64,000 nt of DNA from Polytrichum commune (taxonomy: Eukaryota > Streptophyta > Polytrichopsida > Polytrichales > Polytrichaceae), in NCBI GenBank assembly GCA_950295325.1, contig OX485803.1, positions 45,273,554-45,337,553 on the forward strand, written 5' to 3'. Below are positions 1 through 21,445 of the stretch, in pieces (positions within the stretch are counted from its first letter, which is position 1; the number at the start of each line of letters is the position of its first letter). Position numbers and translations under genes: made by a program. The notes beneath the pieces were generated by a model, which was given only the letters and a program-made list of their open reading frames with translations, did not search any database and was not told the origin of the DNA.

Positions 1-366
1 ACCACATGACGGCAAGTACAAATCACATATATTATATGACTGATTGATTGGTATACCTAACGAATCATATTGTGAATCCCTGAATAATTCGGTGTTAGCA
101 TGATTACAACCTCAAATGACAGAAGTTGTACTATAACGTACGACTATATAATTGAAAATTTGAATGACACGATCATATAATTGCAACACGGTCAAAGGAT
201 AATAGAAATGAACACTGTACAACAGTACTATTACTTGATTACGTGACGTAATGACCAAATTTCAGTTGGACCAAAAAATTGAAAGAAATACATTGCATTA
301 AGAAAAGTGTCCACTTCAGGAGTACTTGCGCATACGGTGTTGCGGTGCGAGGTCGGTTTATTCGCA

Positions 367-453
367 ATGGCAGCGATTTTGAGGCTACATTACTTTGTTT
401 TTCTCGCTCTCCTAATTGTTGCAACTGTGGAGGGCAAGAATGACCTCTATGAG
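367..453 (+). CDS. Possible first exon of a secreted/ER protein
   Basis: The ATG at 367 opens 29 codons that read as a signal peptide: a short basic N-terminus, a hydrophobic core (YFVFLALLIVA) and a small-residue cleavage region ending near VEG. The mature part begins KNDLYE and runs straight into a good donor site (GAG|gtatgt, 451-456). A signal peptide followed by DLYE resembles the start of ER-luminal DnaJ (J-domain) proteins, whose J-domain opens with D-L-Y-E-V-L-G, but the J-domain core (HPD) was not found downstream. No second exon could be identified in the next 3 kb, so this may be a truncated gene or a chance ORF. Low confidence. Confidence 0.25.
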
Positions 454-541
454 GTATGTATGCATTATGTGTTGGTGATGCATATCTTTCAAATCCTTCT
501 CTTATTCTTGATTGAACATTAGATTGCACAAAGTTATGCAC

Positions 542-3500
542 GAAATCAGAAAGTCTAGCAGACAGAATTCATTTTTTCAAAGTATGCACGTTTTTCTAAA
601 GATTTTGCAGGGTCACAAATAAAATCAATTGCTAAGCAAGGGTTACTGATCAACGTAAAAAGACAAACATTTTAGTAACAAGGTTTCTTCTTGTTGAAGA
701 ACGCGCAAATTGTTTCAATAGCCTTGTTCATGACTAACATAACTAATGATTCAAGAGAAAATTATGATGGATACCCCCAACCAAATATGACAACCTGAGT
801 TCAAAATCGTATATCCTTTCCATACACATATCAATGTTTGAGACTCGATGCTTACTTGGGCGATTCAAGTGCAACTGCGAGTACATTCCTTCCCAAATCC
901 AGACCCTAAGATTCACAGCCTAACTTGGCTCTTCTTGACATTGCCCTGAGGCTGCAGAGGATATCTCGTACCTGCTGCGCATGACTTGTTCGGCTACCTA
1001 GGTACCGATGCCTGCCGTGGTTGAAGGATTTTTGTTTTGTTTAGTTTCCCTCGCTTCAATGACTTGGAGCGAGGTTATCATCACAATCATCCTTAGTGTG
1101 GAATGCATGAGTAAGGGCAATGCTTTTGAAGTCGGATTCGGCCTGGTACTCATTCGCGTTGGTCCCGCTCTATCCACACTGCTCGCAAATATGCTCATAC
1201 CGCTAGCCTCGGAGCCTCCGCCACACCTCTCTGCTTGTGTATGGTGCACACCGCACTGCTCGCAAATCTGGTTTGGAACCCTAGATGGCGAGGATAGGGT
1301 ACACTCAATACCTAAGCACATCTAATTTGTCACTCAATCTCACCCCTATTGTCCAATCCATCACCTAACATGTCTAATCTCTCACGGATCCTACAACAAT
1401 CACTCTTAAATCATTGACCTTCACCGAAAAAACACAATGATAATCAAGATTTGCACTTGAGAGTGAAGGATTGCCATGAATGACACCAACCCTAAACCAT
1501 GGCAGGACCCACACCCTCGAATGACAAGTCCCAAACAGGCGAATGACGTGACCCAAACCATGGTGCGTCCTTCCGTCCATCCTTCTATTTCATCCATAAG
1601 TGACCGGCGTAGCAGGTTAGCGGCGTGGGGGGTGGGCAACCTCTTTTTTTGGTCTAACATGCCCCCTAAAAGTTTGATGGGGGTACTTTAACATCCCCCC
1701 CCCCCCTTACCTACCTCATTGGAAAGAAGGAAGCAATTGGACAATAGAAAGACCCAATGACCCCACGTGACAAACCCCCCCCCCCACCTAAAAGCCCACC
1801 CTTTGAAAGGAAGACACTTTGTAACAAAGGCAACCCTTGAACAAGCCAAGATTAACGGGATATCATTCGCGTTGGCAATAATGCTAGTGTTTAATTATAA
1901 TAATAATAATTTAGTTTCATGTCTTCTTTAAATTCAAAAGGAATGATCAGAAGTGTTATTTCCATTTTGAAACAATACAAATCTAACCATTTGATGGTGC
2001 CTCGCAAATTTTCTTTCTCATGGATCCATAAGGACTTTGGGAACATGCTTTTATAATGCATCTTAGATTGTGCAACAGGTCCCCAAGCACTTGTCCTTTT
2101 ATTCCTTGATTCCCCAAGCCCATTTCCATATGGTCAACCCTACAAATCATGACAATTGTGAATTAAATCCAATAATCACAAACTCATATCTCACAAAATG
2201 TGCAGTATATGCAAATAAAAGAAAATAGTAGGGTATGAATATATTTATTAGCAATGTTCAAGCTATAAGACAATTCAAATCATAGCCAAGATAAAATTCA
2301 AGTTTAACGCACAAAAAACACCTAGAAGGCTCCTTAGGGACACTTCACACACAAGACTTAAGGCTCAAAGAAAAGTTTGTAGATGAAAAGTCTACATGCA
2401 GTCTTACATGGCATGATATGGATAAGGGTGTATGGTAGTAAAATACTTGTCAATGGCTGCTAGGGTAATTCAATTTTATTTTCTTCTAACAATATTTTTC
2501 AAGACAAATAAGCTTAAAAAAGACAGAGGGTCATCCCTCCCAACTACCCACAAGTCCAAATGTTTGGAGCTTGCCAGTATGTGTGATTGTGGTAGACATT
2601 TTTTTTTATTGAAATTTTGTTGACAATTATTTTCGTCAATGGCAAGTTTCGTGCAAGATAATAGTGGTTTCAAAATCCAACAATGGAGCCAAAATTCTTC
2701 TTGGATGATATGAAGTCAACCACAATTCAGGTTGCACGGACCTTCATTGGGAAGTAGAAATTTCAACAATTTGCAGTTGTTTAATGATGCAAATGTAGAA
2801 GTGATTGGATCATAAATGCCGCGAAATGTCGAAGGTAGTAGAAATACAATCATGAGAGGATAGGCAGAAGATACTTCTAGGAAAGAAGACAACCTCGGTA
2901 AGAAGAAGAGAGGTAGGGCACCAATTTCAAAATCAAAATGAGCACTTTACAATAATGTTGATACCATCAGATTTGTAGAGCGGTGATCACCTCCTTTGAT
3001 CTTACAAACTCATAGAATGGTAGTTTGAAGGAGTACATTTAATGGTCTTTCAAATATAAGTTGAGGGCATTCTTGATATAGGGTTGGAGAATGGAGTTTT
3101 GTGAGGATTGAAACCAACGTTGATATGGTACCTAGGTGGCAACCTAGGTACAAGGTCAGGTAATGGTATGGGGTTGAATGACTATACTAGGCGAGTATAA
3201 AATGACAACATGACCAATTGGGAGTGGACTTAGGGCTTGGGGTTAGAGTGCGATACTCGGGGTTCAATATACAATGTTGTGGAGGAATGGAGGATGATTG
3301 GGGGAGTAGGTGAAATGAGGAATTTCCATTTGACCATGGTGTTCTTAGTGGAGTTTAGGGGATTGCAATGCGGACATTGAAGAGGCTTTGGAGATCTAAT
3401 GCATAAATCAAAAAATGATGCAGCTACTTTAGGGTTTCATTTTGTGGTTATGCTTATGTTTTCTTGCAATTTGGAGTCACATCGGAGTTACATGGTGTTT

Positions 3501-3950
3501 CTTGTTAGTTACACGTTCAATGAATGTAGTGTCATGTAAAGGGGCCATTTGAGTTAGGGTGTAAATGCAGAGTCTTAATGGTTTTCACATGACCATGGCC
3601 GACGCATATGACATTGCAAATGCATAACATGATTTGAATGTGGAAGGTGTGACTTTTGTACCAACAACAAAGGTTGAGTCTCGTGAGGAAGTGTGGGGCG
3701 ATGAGGTGTTGCCATTTGGTAGGTACTCCTTCGGAACCTGCTTGAGAACTAGAGGCTTTGGTTGCCATTTTGCTACGCCAATTACATCTAGATGTTTTAC
3801 CTATTTGTGAAAGTTAACAATGCAATCAATATCATTGCGACTCAAATAACGAGGTGCATCCTTTGCCACCCTCAACCATGTTTAAGTGATGGATACATTG
3901 TTGTCCCTAATCATCCATCCATATGTAGGTCATATGAGCAAGATTGTGCC
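542..3950. other. AT-rich intergenic sequence, no supported gene
   Basis: Only short ORFs without recognisable motifs occur here. Visible features are C-tracts at about 1696-1707 and 1776-1787, a short ATA/ATT-rich stretch near 1900, and no convincing RNA gene. No boundary of a mobile element was recognised. Confidence 0.4.
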
Positions 3951-5580
3951 CACAAGCCACCCAAATCCACATGTGAACACGAAGAATGAGAAGGAATTAT
4001 TGCAATATAATCCGGCTCATGGCTCCACGAGCAAGAAAAAACATTTGCGAAATGAGCACTCCAATGAGTTGAGTATATACAAGTAGGAGGTGATGGGTGT
4101 TGAGGATAGGTAGAAGGAGGCCATACTATAAACAAGAAGAGGATAGTTACTGCAACTTTTGAGATCACACAATTCTTTGGAGGAGGGACTACATCCTACA
4201 AAAAGAACGATCCAACGCATGTGAGGTTCATTAAATGTTTGGTTTTTGTACATTGCAAAGAATTTTGCTACTTTGAGCATTGTGGAATCGCCTTGGCTTT
4301 GAAGATTGGTGATGCAACGAGACAATAATGTTAAGTGTCCACGTTGTACACAATTAGTATCTAAACATATATTGACTTGCTTGCAAAGACCATGGAACAA
4401 TTTGCTTTGCTTGCGATTGTATGATGCCAAACCGCGTCTATGACATTTGATCTATGGACGTCACATACTAGATTAGATACTTTCGCTTTGGCAGTAGCCT
4501 TCAACACCAACGGAATTGCACTGGCCGAGAATTTGAAACCATTCCTAATTGAATATCAACTCACTAGTAAAGTTACAGTGTATGTTAAGGACGAGAACAA
4601 CAACTTGCATACACTAAACGAGGCTCTAAAAAATGGTTGATTGTGATGCATTGGATGTACATGTATCTTATGAAGGGGTTTGCTTTGGGCACACCATGTC
4701 CAAGGCGTGGCAATATTAAACCACTTCAGAGAAGGTATTATTAGGTTTCTTAGTGATGTTGTTCATGCTGTAATTTTATTTGGTATGAAGTGCACTTTTG
4801 ACTTTAACAAGAGAGCATATGTGGTTCCTCCCCTTCTATGTGGGAAGATTGATGTTGAGCTTGAGATTCTATATGTGAGGTTGTCAGTTGAAGTGGTGAA
4901 AGTCATGGAGGCTTTTGTATGCTTTGCTCACAAATTTGATGAGGTGCATGCCCATAACATGTTGGTACTAATGTTGGACCCACGATTTAAATCCCGTCAA
5001 TGCATCAATGATTTAATTGGTTGTGATAAGGTCTGGTTACTTGTTGTATAGTATGATTAAAAAACCATGTTGACCTTATTTATGAAAAACTATAGTTTTT
5101 TGAACCCTAATTTGGAAGGTTCAAGGGCTAGAGTTGCCTATTCTCAATTTGATTTTTTGTTTGATATACCATCATATCTTGAAGAAGGTAGCCTATACAT
5201 GTTGAAAAACGAGTTGTCATTGTTTAGAACACTTAATGTACCTACGGAGGATATTGTGTCCCCACTAATATAGTGAGACATTGATGCAAGCAAGTTCCCC
5301 AGTGTTAGTTGGTTGGCCCAACAATTTCTTGATATCCCTTGATTCACGAATAGAAACTGAACATATATATTTAATGTTACATGTGTGCTCGCATAGTTGT
5401 AGTGTTGCTAATTGGGTATTGCAAACCTTGACCATCTTGTTGTGATATATCAGAATGGGCATTTGGATGCTCGACATGGTTGCGGACTTGCAGAGAAGGA
5501 TGTTGCAGAATTTTGGGGGCATAATCAAACTTGGTGGAAGAGTATGAGAACAAAAAATCTTGAAGTTGGGATGCTTGAGA
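3950..5580 (+). pseudogene. Decayed hAT-family transposase
   Basis: Pieces in several frames align in order with plant hAT transposases. A BED-finger remnant (HGSTSKKKHLRNEH, near 4018-4060) comes first. Next is the conserved block MTFDLWTS...DTFALAVAF with LT-K-YVKDE-NL at 4440-4640. Then come AHNMLVLMLDPRFKS near 4945-4995, KFPSVSWLAQQFLD near 5288-5335 and the dimerisation-type segment SRIETEHIY near 5343-5370. Stop codons and frameshifts separate the blocks, so no full-length protein can be made. In intact hAT elements the enzyme is a nuclear DDE transposase with a C-terminal dimerisation domain. No terminal inverted repeats or 8-bp duplication were identified, so the element ends are unknown. 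Confidence 0.7.
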
Positions 5581-6145
5581 AGGAGTAGTTTATTTAGTTC
5601 TTATAGACTGTTCAAGTGGGTGGCACTTTGGACACCTACAATGATCACTTTAAGGGGGTTTACTATGCATCCTTGTGTGCGGATTTTTTCGATTAGTGGG
5701 TTGTTTTTGTCTTTATTGTCTTGGATGGTTTAGGTGATGTATATGTTGTGGGTAAACGTGAATTCGTTTATTTGTAGACAGAGGTTGGTGTGGGTATTAA
5801 TGAGCATATTTGTTCTAATGTTGCTCCTTGTATATATATGTTTGGATGTAATTTGGCAAGGCATTTACATTTTGAGGTGTCACATGTGTAGCAAAATATC
5901 CATGGTGGGATGCAATCTTGAGGTGTGTTAATTATTGTTCTAGCGTTGGTGAATGTGAAGTGTCTTGTGTGTAGGCATGATTTTAGTAGATTAGTTAGTT
6001 GGTGGATGGCGGCGTTGTGTCTTGCTACTCATAGTCCTTTGAGGATTTTGTTTTGTATAGGGAGAGGAGGTGCAACCATGTGTCTTTATCATTTTTAGGG
6101 CATGGAGTATAGTTGGGGTTCATATATATGTGAGGCCAAAATAAG

Positions 6146-7850
6146 TTTTTTTTTTTTTTTTTTTTTTTTTTCTATGAATTCCCATGTATTATGCGGAGTG
6201 GAATTTGAGAATATATGGTATTTGGGCATATGCAGTTTGTGTGGTTTCCTAATAGTGGTTTGAGAGTTTTCGGTCTATTTGGTCGTTGTTTATCCATTTT
6301 TTGTATAGAGGAATTTTTGGGTGTGCTTGATTGTGAGCCTAGTGTGTTCCTTCTGCACATGGGAATGTAGACCTCTGATGGTGCATGTGAAGTTTGTGGT
6401 TGAAGGGGGTTTGGCTAGCTTGTATGAGATGGCGTGCGCGGCATGTATTTGAGGTATCAGGGTTTTGGTGATTTTAAGGGAGCCTTTGTTTGCTAGTGCG
6501 TCTACCAATTCATTGCTTTGGATGCTTGTGTGTGCTTGGATTTTGTGTATGGTGATTTTGTGTTGAGACCACATGATGAAGTATATTATTGATGCTATCA
6601 ATAGTTTCTCGGGTGGATGGCGTCTAATGTGGTTGTTTATGAGGTATATATTTGAGGTTGTTGGTAAATATGTGTGTTGCGTGCAGGGTGTTTTGAGCAT
6701 TGGCTAATGCTAACCATATAGCATATAGTTATGTGTAGAGTATGTTTTAGAATCATGGCAGTCTTTTAGCTAGTTGCATACTCTTGAGCCTATGATGTTG
6801 CCATTACCTTTGGCATTTGGTAGTATGAATGATCCATTTGTGTATACGATGTGAAGAGGTTGTATTTGAAAGGGGTTTGTTTGTTGTATTATTGTGGGAT
6901 GGGTGGACGGGGGGTGTATATGTGAGTAGGTGTGCTGAGGGGATATTTTGTGAGGAAGGGGGGGGGGGTGTCCACTTCTCCAAGGTTTTGACTTTATAGG
7001 GCTTTATCATAATGGTTGGGTTATGTGTTGGAGTTGTTAGATTGTACATTTTGTGGATGGTTTGTTGTAGTTGTGTAGAAAATGTGTGGTGGGTGGGTGG
7101 AGTATTTTGGTTGTGTATGCAAATGATTGTTGTAAGAGCGGTTTATGGGTGCTTGTAATATGGAGACCATGCATGGCATTTATTTTTAGGATTGGTTGTT
7201 GTAGGTGAGTGTAGTTGTGCGTGTGGTGTTGATGATGCTTGTCTATTGCTAGAGTTGATGTGTTTTGTGTCAGGTGGTTTGATGGCATGTGCATGTTAGT
7301 GTGGTTGTGGGCAAGAGGGTGCATAGGTTAGACGCTTCTTGATGGTACCTGTGTTTGGTTCTACAAGCTACAACCTTTTGTATACAGGGTTTGATTGTTT
7401 ACTATTGCCTAAGTATTGTTACTTGTCTTTCGATTTAGTTTGGAAGTTTGTGTAAATCATGTTTGTAGGATGGGGGGGGGGGGGGATGGTAGGCGTGAAT
7501 GTTAGCGTAGAGGTCTGGCGATAGGGTGTGCCCTTGGTGGATAGTGCTTGTAGCATGCGATTTGGTGAACGGATTGTGGTTGTTATGTGTGAGTGGCTAG
7601 TTTTTGTAGAGGAGCCTTTAAATCTTGTTGTTGGCCGACTTTGTGGTAATGCAATTGTGATACTTTTTGGGTGGATGCGGTTGTGGAGTTGGTAGCCTCG
7701 AACGTGGGTGTGCAAGTATCTATGTGAGAGAGTATGTTTGCTTTGTGAGATTTGTTTGAGGAGTGTGAAGAAGTGTTTGTGGTGTACCTTGGTCACATCG
7801 GGATTTGGACTTACATCTCTTTGGTGGGAGGAGAGGCTCACCAAACCATA
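6146..7850 (-). mobile_element. 5'-truncated, decayed LINE with RNase H domain
   Basis: The T-run at 6146-6171 (26 T) is the poly(A) tail of an element on the minus strand. Reading away from it, minus-strand frames carry an RNase H domain. One block is the N-terminal motif IVYTNGSF (about 6825-6850), where the usual first catalytic Asp of Y-T-D-G-S is Asn. The other is the late motif HKIQAHTSIQSNELVDALANKG (split here as HKIQAHTSIQ / SNELVDALANKG, about 6470-6550), which keeps its Asp. Further upstream, minus-strand ORFs to about 7844 are probably the connector and the tail of the reverse transcriptase, but no YADD motif is visible. Stops and frameshifts show that it is dead. A plant L1-type LINE is the best fit. 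The 5' boundary is approximate. Confidence 0.6.
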
Positions 7851-7859
7851 CTTGTCTCA

Positions 7860-8640
7860 AGTCGATTCTCATAATTATTATGTATTTTAACAAGATGCTC
7901 CTATGATAACCTGCTAATTCAAAGTCATATTTAAGCCTTTTCCCATTGTTTTTAAAACTTCATCTTTAAGCCCCATTTGTTTCAAGGGTGGATACATGGT
8001 TGAAATTGCATATACGAATGGTGGCTTTAATTCATTGATTCTCAAAGGACAACAATTGCTTGCATGTGGAATTCAATGCAATTTACAAGCAATTCGAAAA
8101 TGATAAGATTGTCAAAAGAATTTGTAACGATGATCATCATGATTGTTGTTTTATGATACATTATACTCTTGGTGGCATCAAATGAAAATGTAATGAAACA
8201 TATAAGATTTAATATTTGTTCAAGATATGATGGCAATAAGGAATGAATTGATAGACCTCTCAACGTACAACCATGATCAAGACTAAAGTCACCACTACAT
8301 TGTGCCTCCACTCATCCATTGTGTTAGTGTTAGTGTGGTGAAAAAGCTGCAAAGAAAGGAAGAAGAAAACGAAGAAGAAAATTGGATCTTATGAAGATTA
8401 ACCCCTTCACGATCCAAGTGCAATGAGTTTTTGGATTATTAAACCCTCAAACGAGATTAAAAAACTTTTAAACATGCTTATTCTACTCTACTCTACAATA
8501 CTATCTTATTGTAAAGAAACATCTAGCTGAAGGGTTCAATTTGCTTCAAATTGGTCCATATGTTCTTGGAATCCTGCTTTTCCCTTCTAATGCGGCACGG
8601 CCCTTGTGTGGAGAAATGCCTTTAGGTTCCCGAAGAGTAA
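7860..8640. other. Upstream spacer before MCM4, no supported gene
   Basis: AT-rich sequence with short ORFs lacking motifs. Base composition changes sharply to GC-rich from about 8600, which marks the MCM4 promoter/5'UTR region. Confidence 0.4.
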
Positions 8641-8717
8641 TGCCATGCGAAAACTGCCAACAGTGATGCCACTCGGCTCCGTGAGCGCTGAGGTGGACTC
8701 CACGTAGACACAAACGC

Positions 8718-8737
8718 GCGGGAAGCGTTTTCCCGCC
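8718..8737. promoter_or_regulatory. Pair of inverted E2F-type sites in MCM4 promoter
   Basis: GCGGGAA (8718-8724) and TTTTCCCGCC (8728-8737) form two back-to-back E2F motifs (consensus TTTCCCGC) 320-340 bp upstream of the MCM4 ATG, in a GC-rich stretch. E2F/DP control of MCM genes through TTTCCCGC elements at the G1/S transition is established in plants and animals. The sites are seen directly; their use here is inferred from that knowledge. No clear TATA box lies between them and the ATG, as is common for replication genes. Confidence 0.65.
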
Positions 8738-9056
8738 ATTGCCACTCTCTTCTTGCTTTCCCCCAAGTCGGAGGGCAGCGACGATCTGGTTTCGGCGCTC
8801 CTCCCTCCTCCGACGTCATTCGCATCAACAATCACATCCTGCGTTTCTTGTGCCATCGGCATCATCTGCACTTTTGGTTTGGATTTTGGTACAATTGTTG
8901 GTGTGCAGGAATGTGGCTGCGAGCTGTGAAATGCGAGTGCGAGGTGGCTGGATTGGTGTGACAAAACAGTTTGGGAAGGAGAGTCGGGCGGCGAATAAGT
9001 AGCTAGTAATCTAGAACTTGTTGAGGAGAAGTAGGAGGTGTTGAGCGCGGGTGACT

Positions 9057-18606
<9,550 letters not shown>

Positions 18607-19054
18607 GGCAACCACGTCTTTAGCTTCAAATCCTTTTTGAGCAATTTGATGTTATAGGATACTAGACCTTTATAGGACACACCGAGGTTTTAGAATTTGT
18701 AGCCCAATAGGTTTCAAATTTGAAGGGGCTGCCTGTATCATTATTGGTAGAAAAGCCAGTTGTGAATTACACTTCCTTGTTGGAAGTCTCTTGTACAATT
18801 TTCTGATGAGGTCATGTCCAACTTCTGTCCCCTCACATCATGTCAGACTAACTTGCACATTTTAATTGTCATCAAAATGGCAGCATTGGATATAGTAGTT
18901 CTAAATATCTAAGTTGATAACTCAATGAATCTTCTGTCACGTTGACTCACATGGGTCATTGAAATTAATCAATTTTCATCTGTAAACTTGAGAGTAAGAT
19001 TAACTTGATTGTGGAAGAAGTGTGGGTGCTGTCCTGGATCATAAGTGATCGTGG
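18607..19054 (+). other. MCM4 3' flank
   Basis: Probable 3'UTR and downstream spacer of MCM4. The sequence is T/A-rich and no strong polyadenylation signal could be chosen. No gene is seen. Confidence 0.4.
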
Positions 19055-19063
19055 GAGGTGGAT

Positions 19064-19283
19064 CAGTGTCCTGAAAGGTTTTAGGCATAATCGGTCAAAT
19101 TCCTAGTTTCTTCAAGTTTAACCGGTTGCATGTTGTGATCTTCCTTTTTTCTTATTAGTTTGAAGTATATTCTATAGATTCCCTGCATTCATCTGTAATT
19201 TTCCTGAAGTCTTGAACTTCAACCGGTTACTTCTCAAACTCAACCACTTCATTTGTAACCAGCGGTCAGTTCCCCTGTTCATC
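19064..19283 (+). mobile_element. MITE copy A (~220-bp family, ~9-bp target duplication)
   Basis: This copy starts GTGTCCTGAAAGG, contains the family blocks CATAATCGGTCAA and CTTGAACTTCAACCGGTTA, and ends near TTCCCCTGTTCATC. It is flanked by GAGGTGGAT (19055-19063) and GAGGCGGAT (19084-series, 19284-19292), an 8/9 match that looks like an aged target-site duplication. Related copies are at 37004-37224 (inverted), 37901-38332 and 61545-61796. No coding capacity. Confidence 0.7.
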
Positions 19284-20047
19284 GAGGCGGATGTTTTTTG
19301 GTGCACAGTATAGTAATTTGTCCTGACTGAAAGCATCTTAGTGTAGAAATATATTGTTGTCTGCATGAATGAATAATGAGACCTCGAGCATTCAGTGATA
19401 TAGGAATCTGATGGCTGAATTGCTTGGATGTTAACTTTCTTGTATCATTTACAATGTGGGAACTGGAGGCAAATCTTAACCATCACCTTAGTGCTAGAGA
19501 AAACTTGGTGATTTTCAATACAAGCATAGAGTCTTGGGCAATTAACTTTCACCAGTGGAACTTGTCCTACGTCACTGGAAACTTTATGCAAATCTATCCC
19601 TGTAGTAGATTTGCATTGTTCTTTCAACAATGTAGGACGATTGTCTAGGACTTATATGCTTGTATTTGTAACCTGGCATATGTTCTCACAGTGTTTGTAG
19701 CCATTGAAGTAAGATATGGGTTGGTTGCTCATCCACCCTCGTATCCACATGCTTCGAATGCTGAAATTTAAAGTTTGTGTACCCTATACTTACCAATGTT
19801 ATGTGGGTGTATAGGATCAATGCAAGTATCAATAGCAAGGTTACATGTGCATATAAAATTTATTTGATATGAAAGGCATCACAACTTTCAATACCGGTAT
19901 TGATACCCATTTGATGCTTGCACATATATTGTTGCAATACCATAGTATGGTCACCTTTGAAACCTTGGACATTTTATGCATATTTGAAATATCAAGACCC
20001 ATTGGGTATCAAATTTTGTTGTTTCTTTGAATATTCTTATCCACTTG

Positions 20048-20108
<61 letters not shown>

Positions 20109-20480
20109 GAGGATACTTGTATTGGGATTTTCACCCAAAGTTTCAGTTGCAATATCTCAACATGATCTCATGGATACAAAGAGGAACATGGATCGTAGAG
20201 TATATAACTCTCAAGAGATACCTACTAACATGCCAAGCCTCAATGACCACTACTTTTGTAGAAATTACATAACATTATTCTCAATTACGTCAACTTTAGC
20301 ACTTGTGCATGGTTTTAGGCCACATACACCAAAAATAACACTCATTTATTGCAATTTTGTAATTGTAAAGTATTGAAATTTTGTTTGAACAAGAGTGAAG
20401 GGGGCTTATTACCATAAATACTTGAAAAACTACTAGTTCATTGCTAATTTTTATTACAACAATCCACACCAATACATGTC
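19284..20480. other. Spacer with long TA microsatellite
   Basis: AT-rich spacer without a supported gene. A perfect (TA)n tract of about 27 units runs from 20052 to 20105. It also creates spurious YIYIYI ORFs. Confidence 0.7.
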
Positions 20481-20482
20481 AC

Positions 20483-21445
20483 TTATTGACATCCTCGACA
20501 CGTGGCTCGATACAATACATGAAACTCACACTTTACAACACCAACAAGTTCAAGTGGTCGCATGTCCTCGTTGTAGGTGAACGTTGGGGCATGAATGAAC
20601 TTGTCACTATCATAATCCATCTTGCACAAAAATCTAAACACATAATAAAGATGTTTGCAATACACTCATTTCCCTTTCTTTCCAAAGTCTTGGATGACAT
20701 TTTTGTGAAGTCTAGGCATGTGCAATGTGGGATGTCACCAATTGTAACATGTATGTGATGTCCTCCTTGTAAATGATGTTGATTATCACTCCAAAGCTTG
20801 GATATGGAGTGTGAGTGACTCCAACCACATAGTAACTGTCCAAAAGTTTGGCACTCTCCCCATTTTTTTTTGTGATCCGTGATTGGTGCTACTAGATTGT
20901 AATGGATTATTTTCCCAAACATGGAAGGAAGGTGGGCATCTGGATTTGGTGGCAAGTGGAAGTGTGACCAAGGGATTGGTAGTGCAACAATTGTAGAAAG
21001 CTTACGGTGATGAGAAAGTCCCTCCCTTTGTTGCAATTGAAATTCGTGTCTTCAAGAGCCAACACCTCCTCCTTTATGAGATTGGTATTTATCTTCACTA
21101 GCCATCTGTTAGGTACTATAGGCTAGTCCAATACATACTTCTTCTTGTTGCCATTGATATATCGCTTGATGCCATCAAGGCAGAGCCAAATTCGTATTCC
21201 ACATTGTTGGTGGAGTGGTACTCCTTCATACCTTTATACGTTGGAGCAAGGGTGCCATGTTTTGCCAGCTCCAACTTTGACATTGCACAAAGTCCTTATA
21301 TTGGCTTGTATCATTCAACATCTTTTGGTAGAGTTGGGTGGCAATCTTACAATGTGCCACTAGGAAGATGGGCATTTGGTCTCCAATATCGATGTGGTAT
21401 GAGCCACACCATGCTTTGGAATATGCAAAGATTCCCCTATGCATA
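20483..21445 (-). pseudogene. SWIM zinc-finger protein pseudogene
   Basis: On the minus strand, one frame (from 21036 down) carries DIPHCTCLDFTKMSS, the CxC half of a SWIM zinc finger. After a one-base frameshift and a TGA where homologues have Trp (K-G-K-W-V-Y), a second frame carries VYCKHLYYVFRFLCKMDYDSD, the CxH half (written VYCKHLYYVFRF then LCKMDYDSD). Upstream pieces such as LDGIKRYINGNKKKYVLD (about 21120-21180) and GDQMPIFLVAHCKIA (about 21370) fit the same protein in shifted frames. SWIM fingers are typical of MULE-type transposases and of plant proteins derived from them. The frameshift and stop are seen directly; the MULE link is inference. Other minus-strand fragments at 22408-22602 and 23218-23460 could be further upstream parts. 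Confidence 0.6.

Noticed and set aside
998-1325. Overlapping 105- and 107-aa ORFs on both strands
   Set aside because: They mirror each other in a moderately GC-rich stretch. Neither has motifs, and internal CTGCTCGCAAAT repeats explain the similarity of their parts.
8739-9002. 87-aa plus-strand ORF in the MCM4 promoter
   Set aside because: It lies in the GC-rich promoter/5'UTR, overlaps other-frame ORFs and shows no domain. The MCM4 frame starts at 9057.
20027-20106. ORFs with long YIYIYI runs
   Set aside because: Produced by the TA microsatellite.
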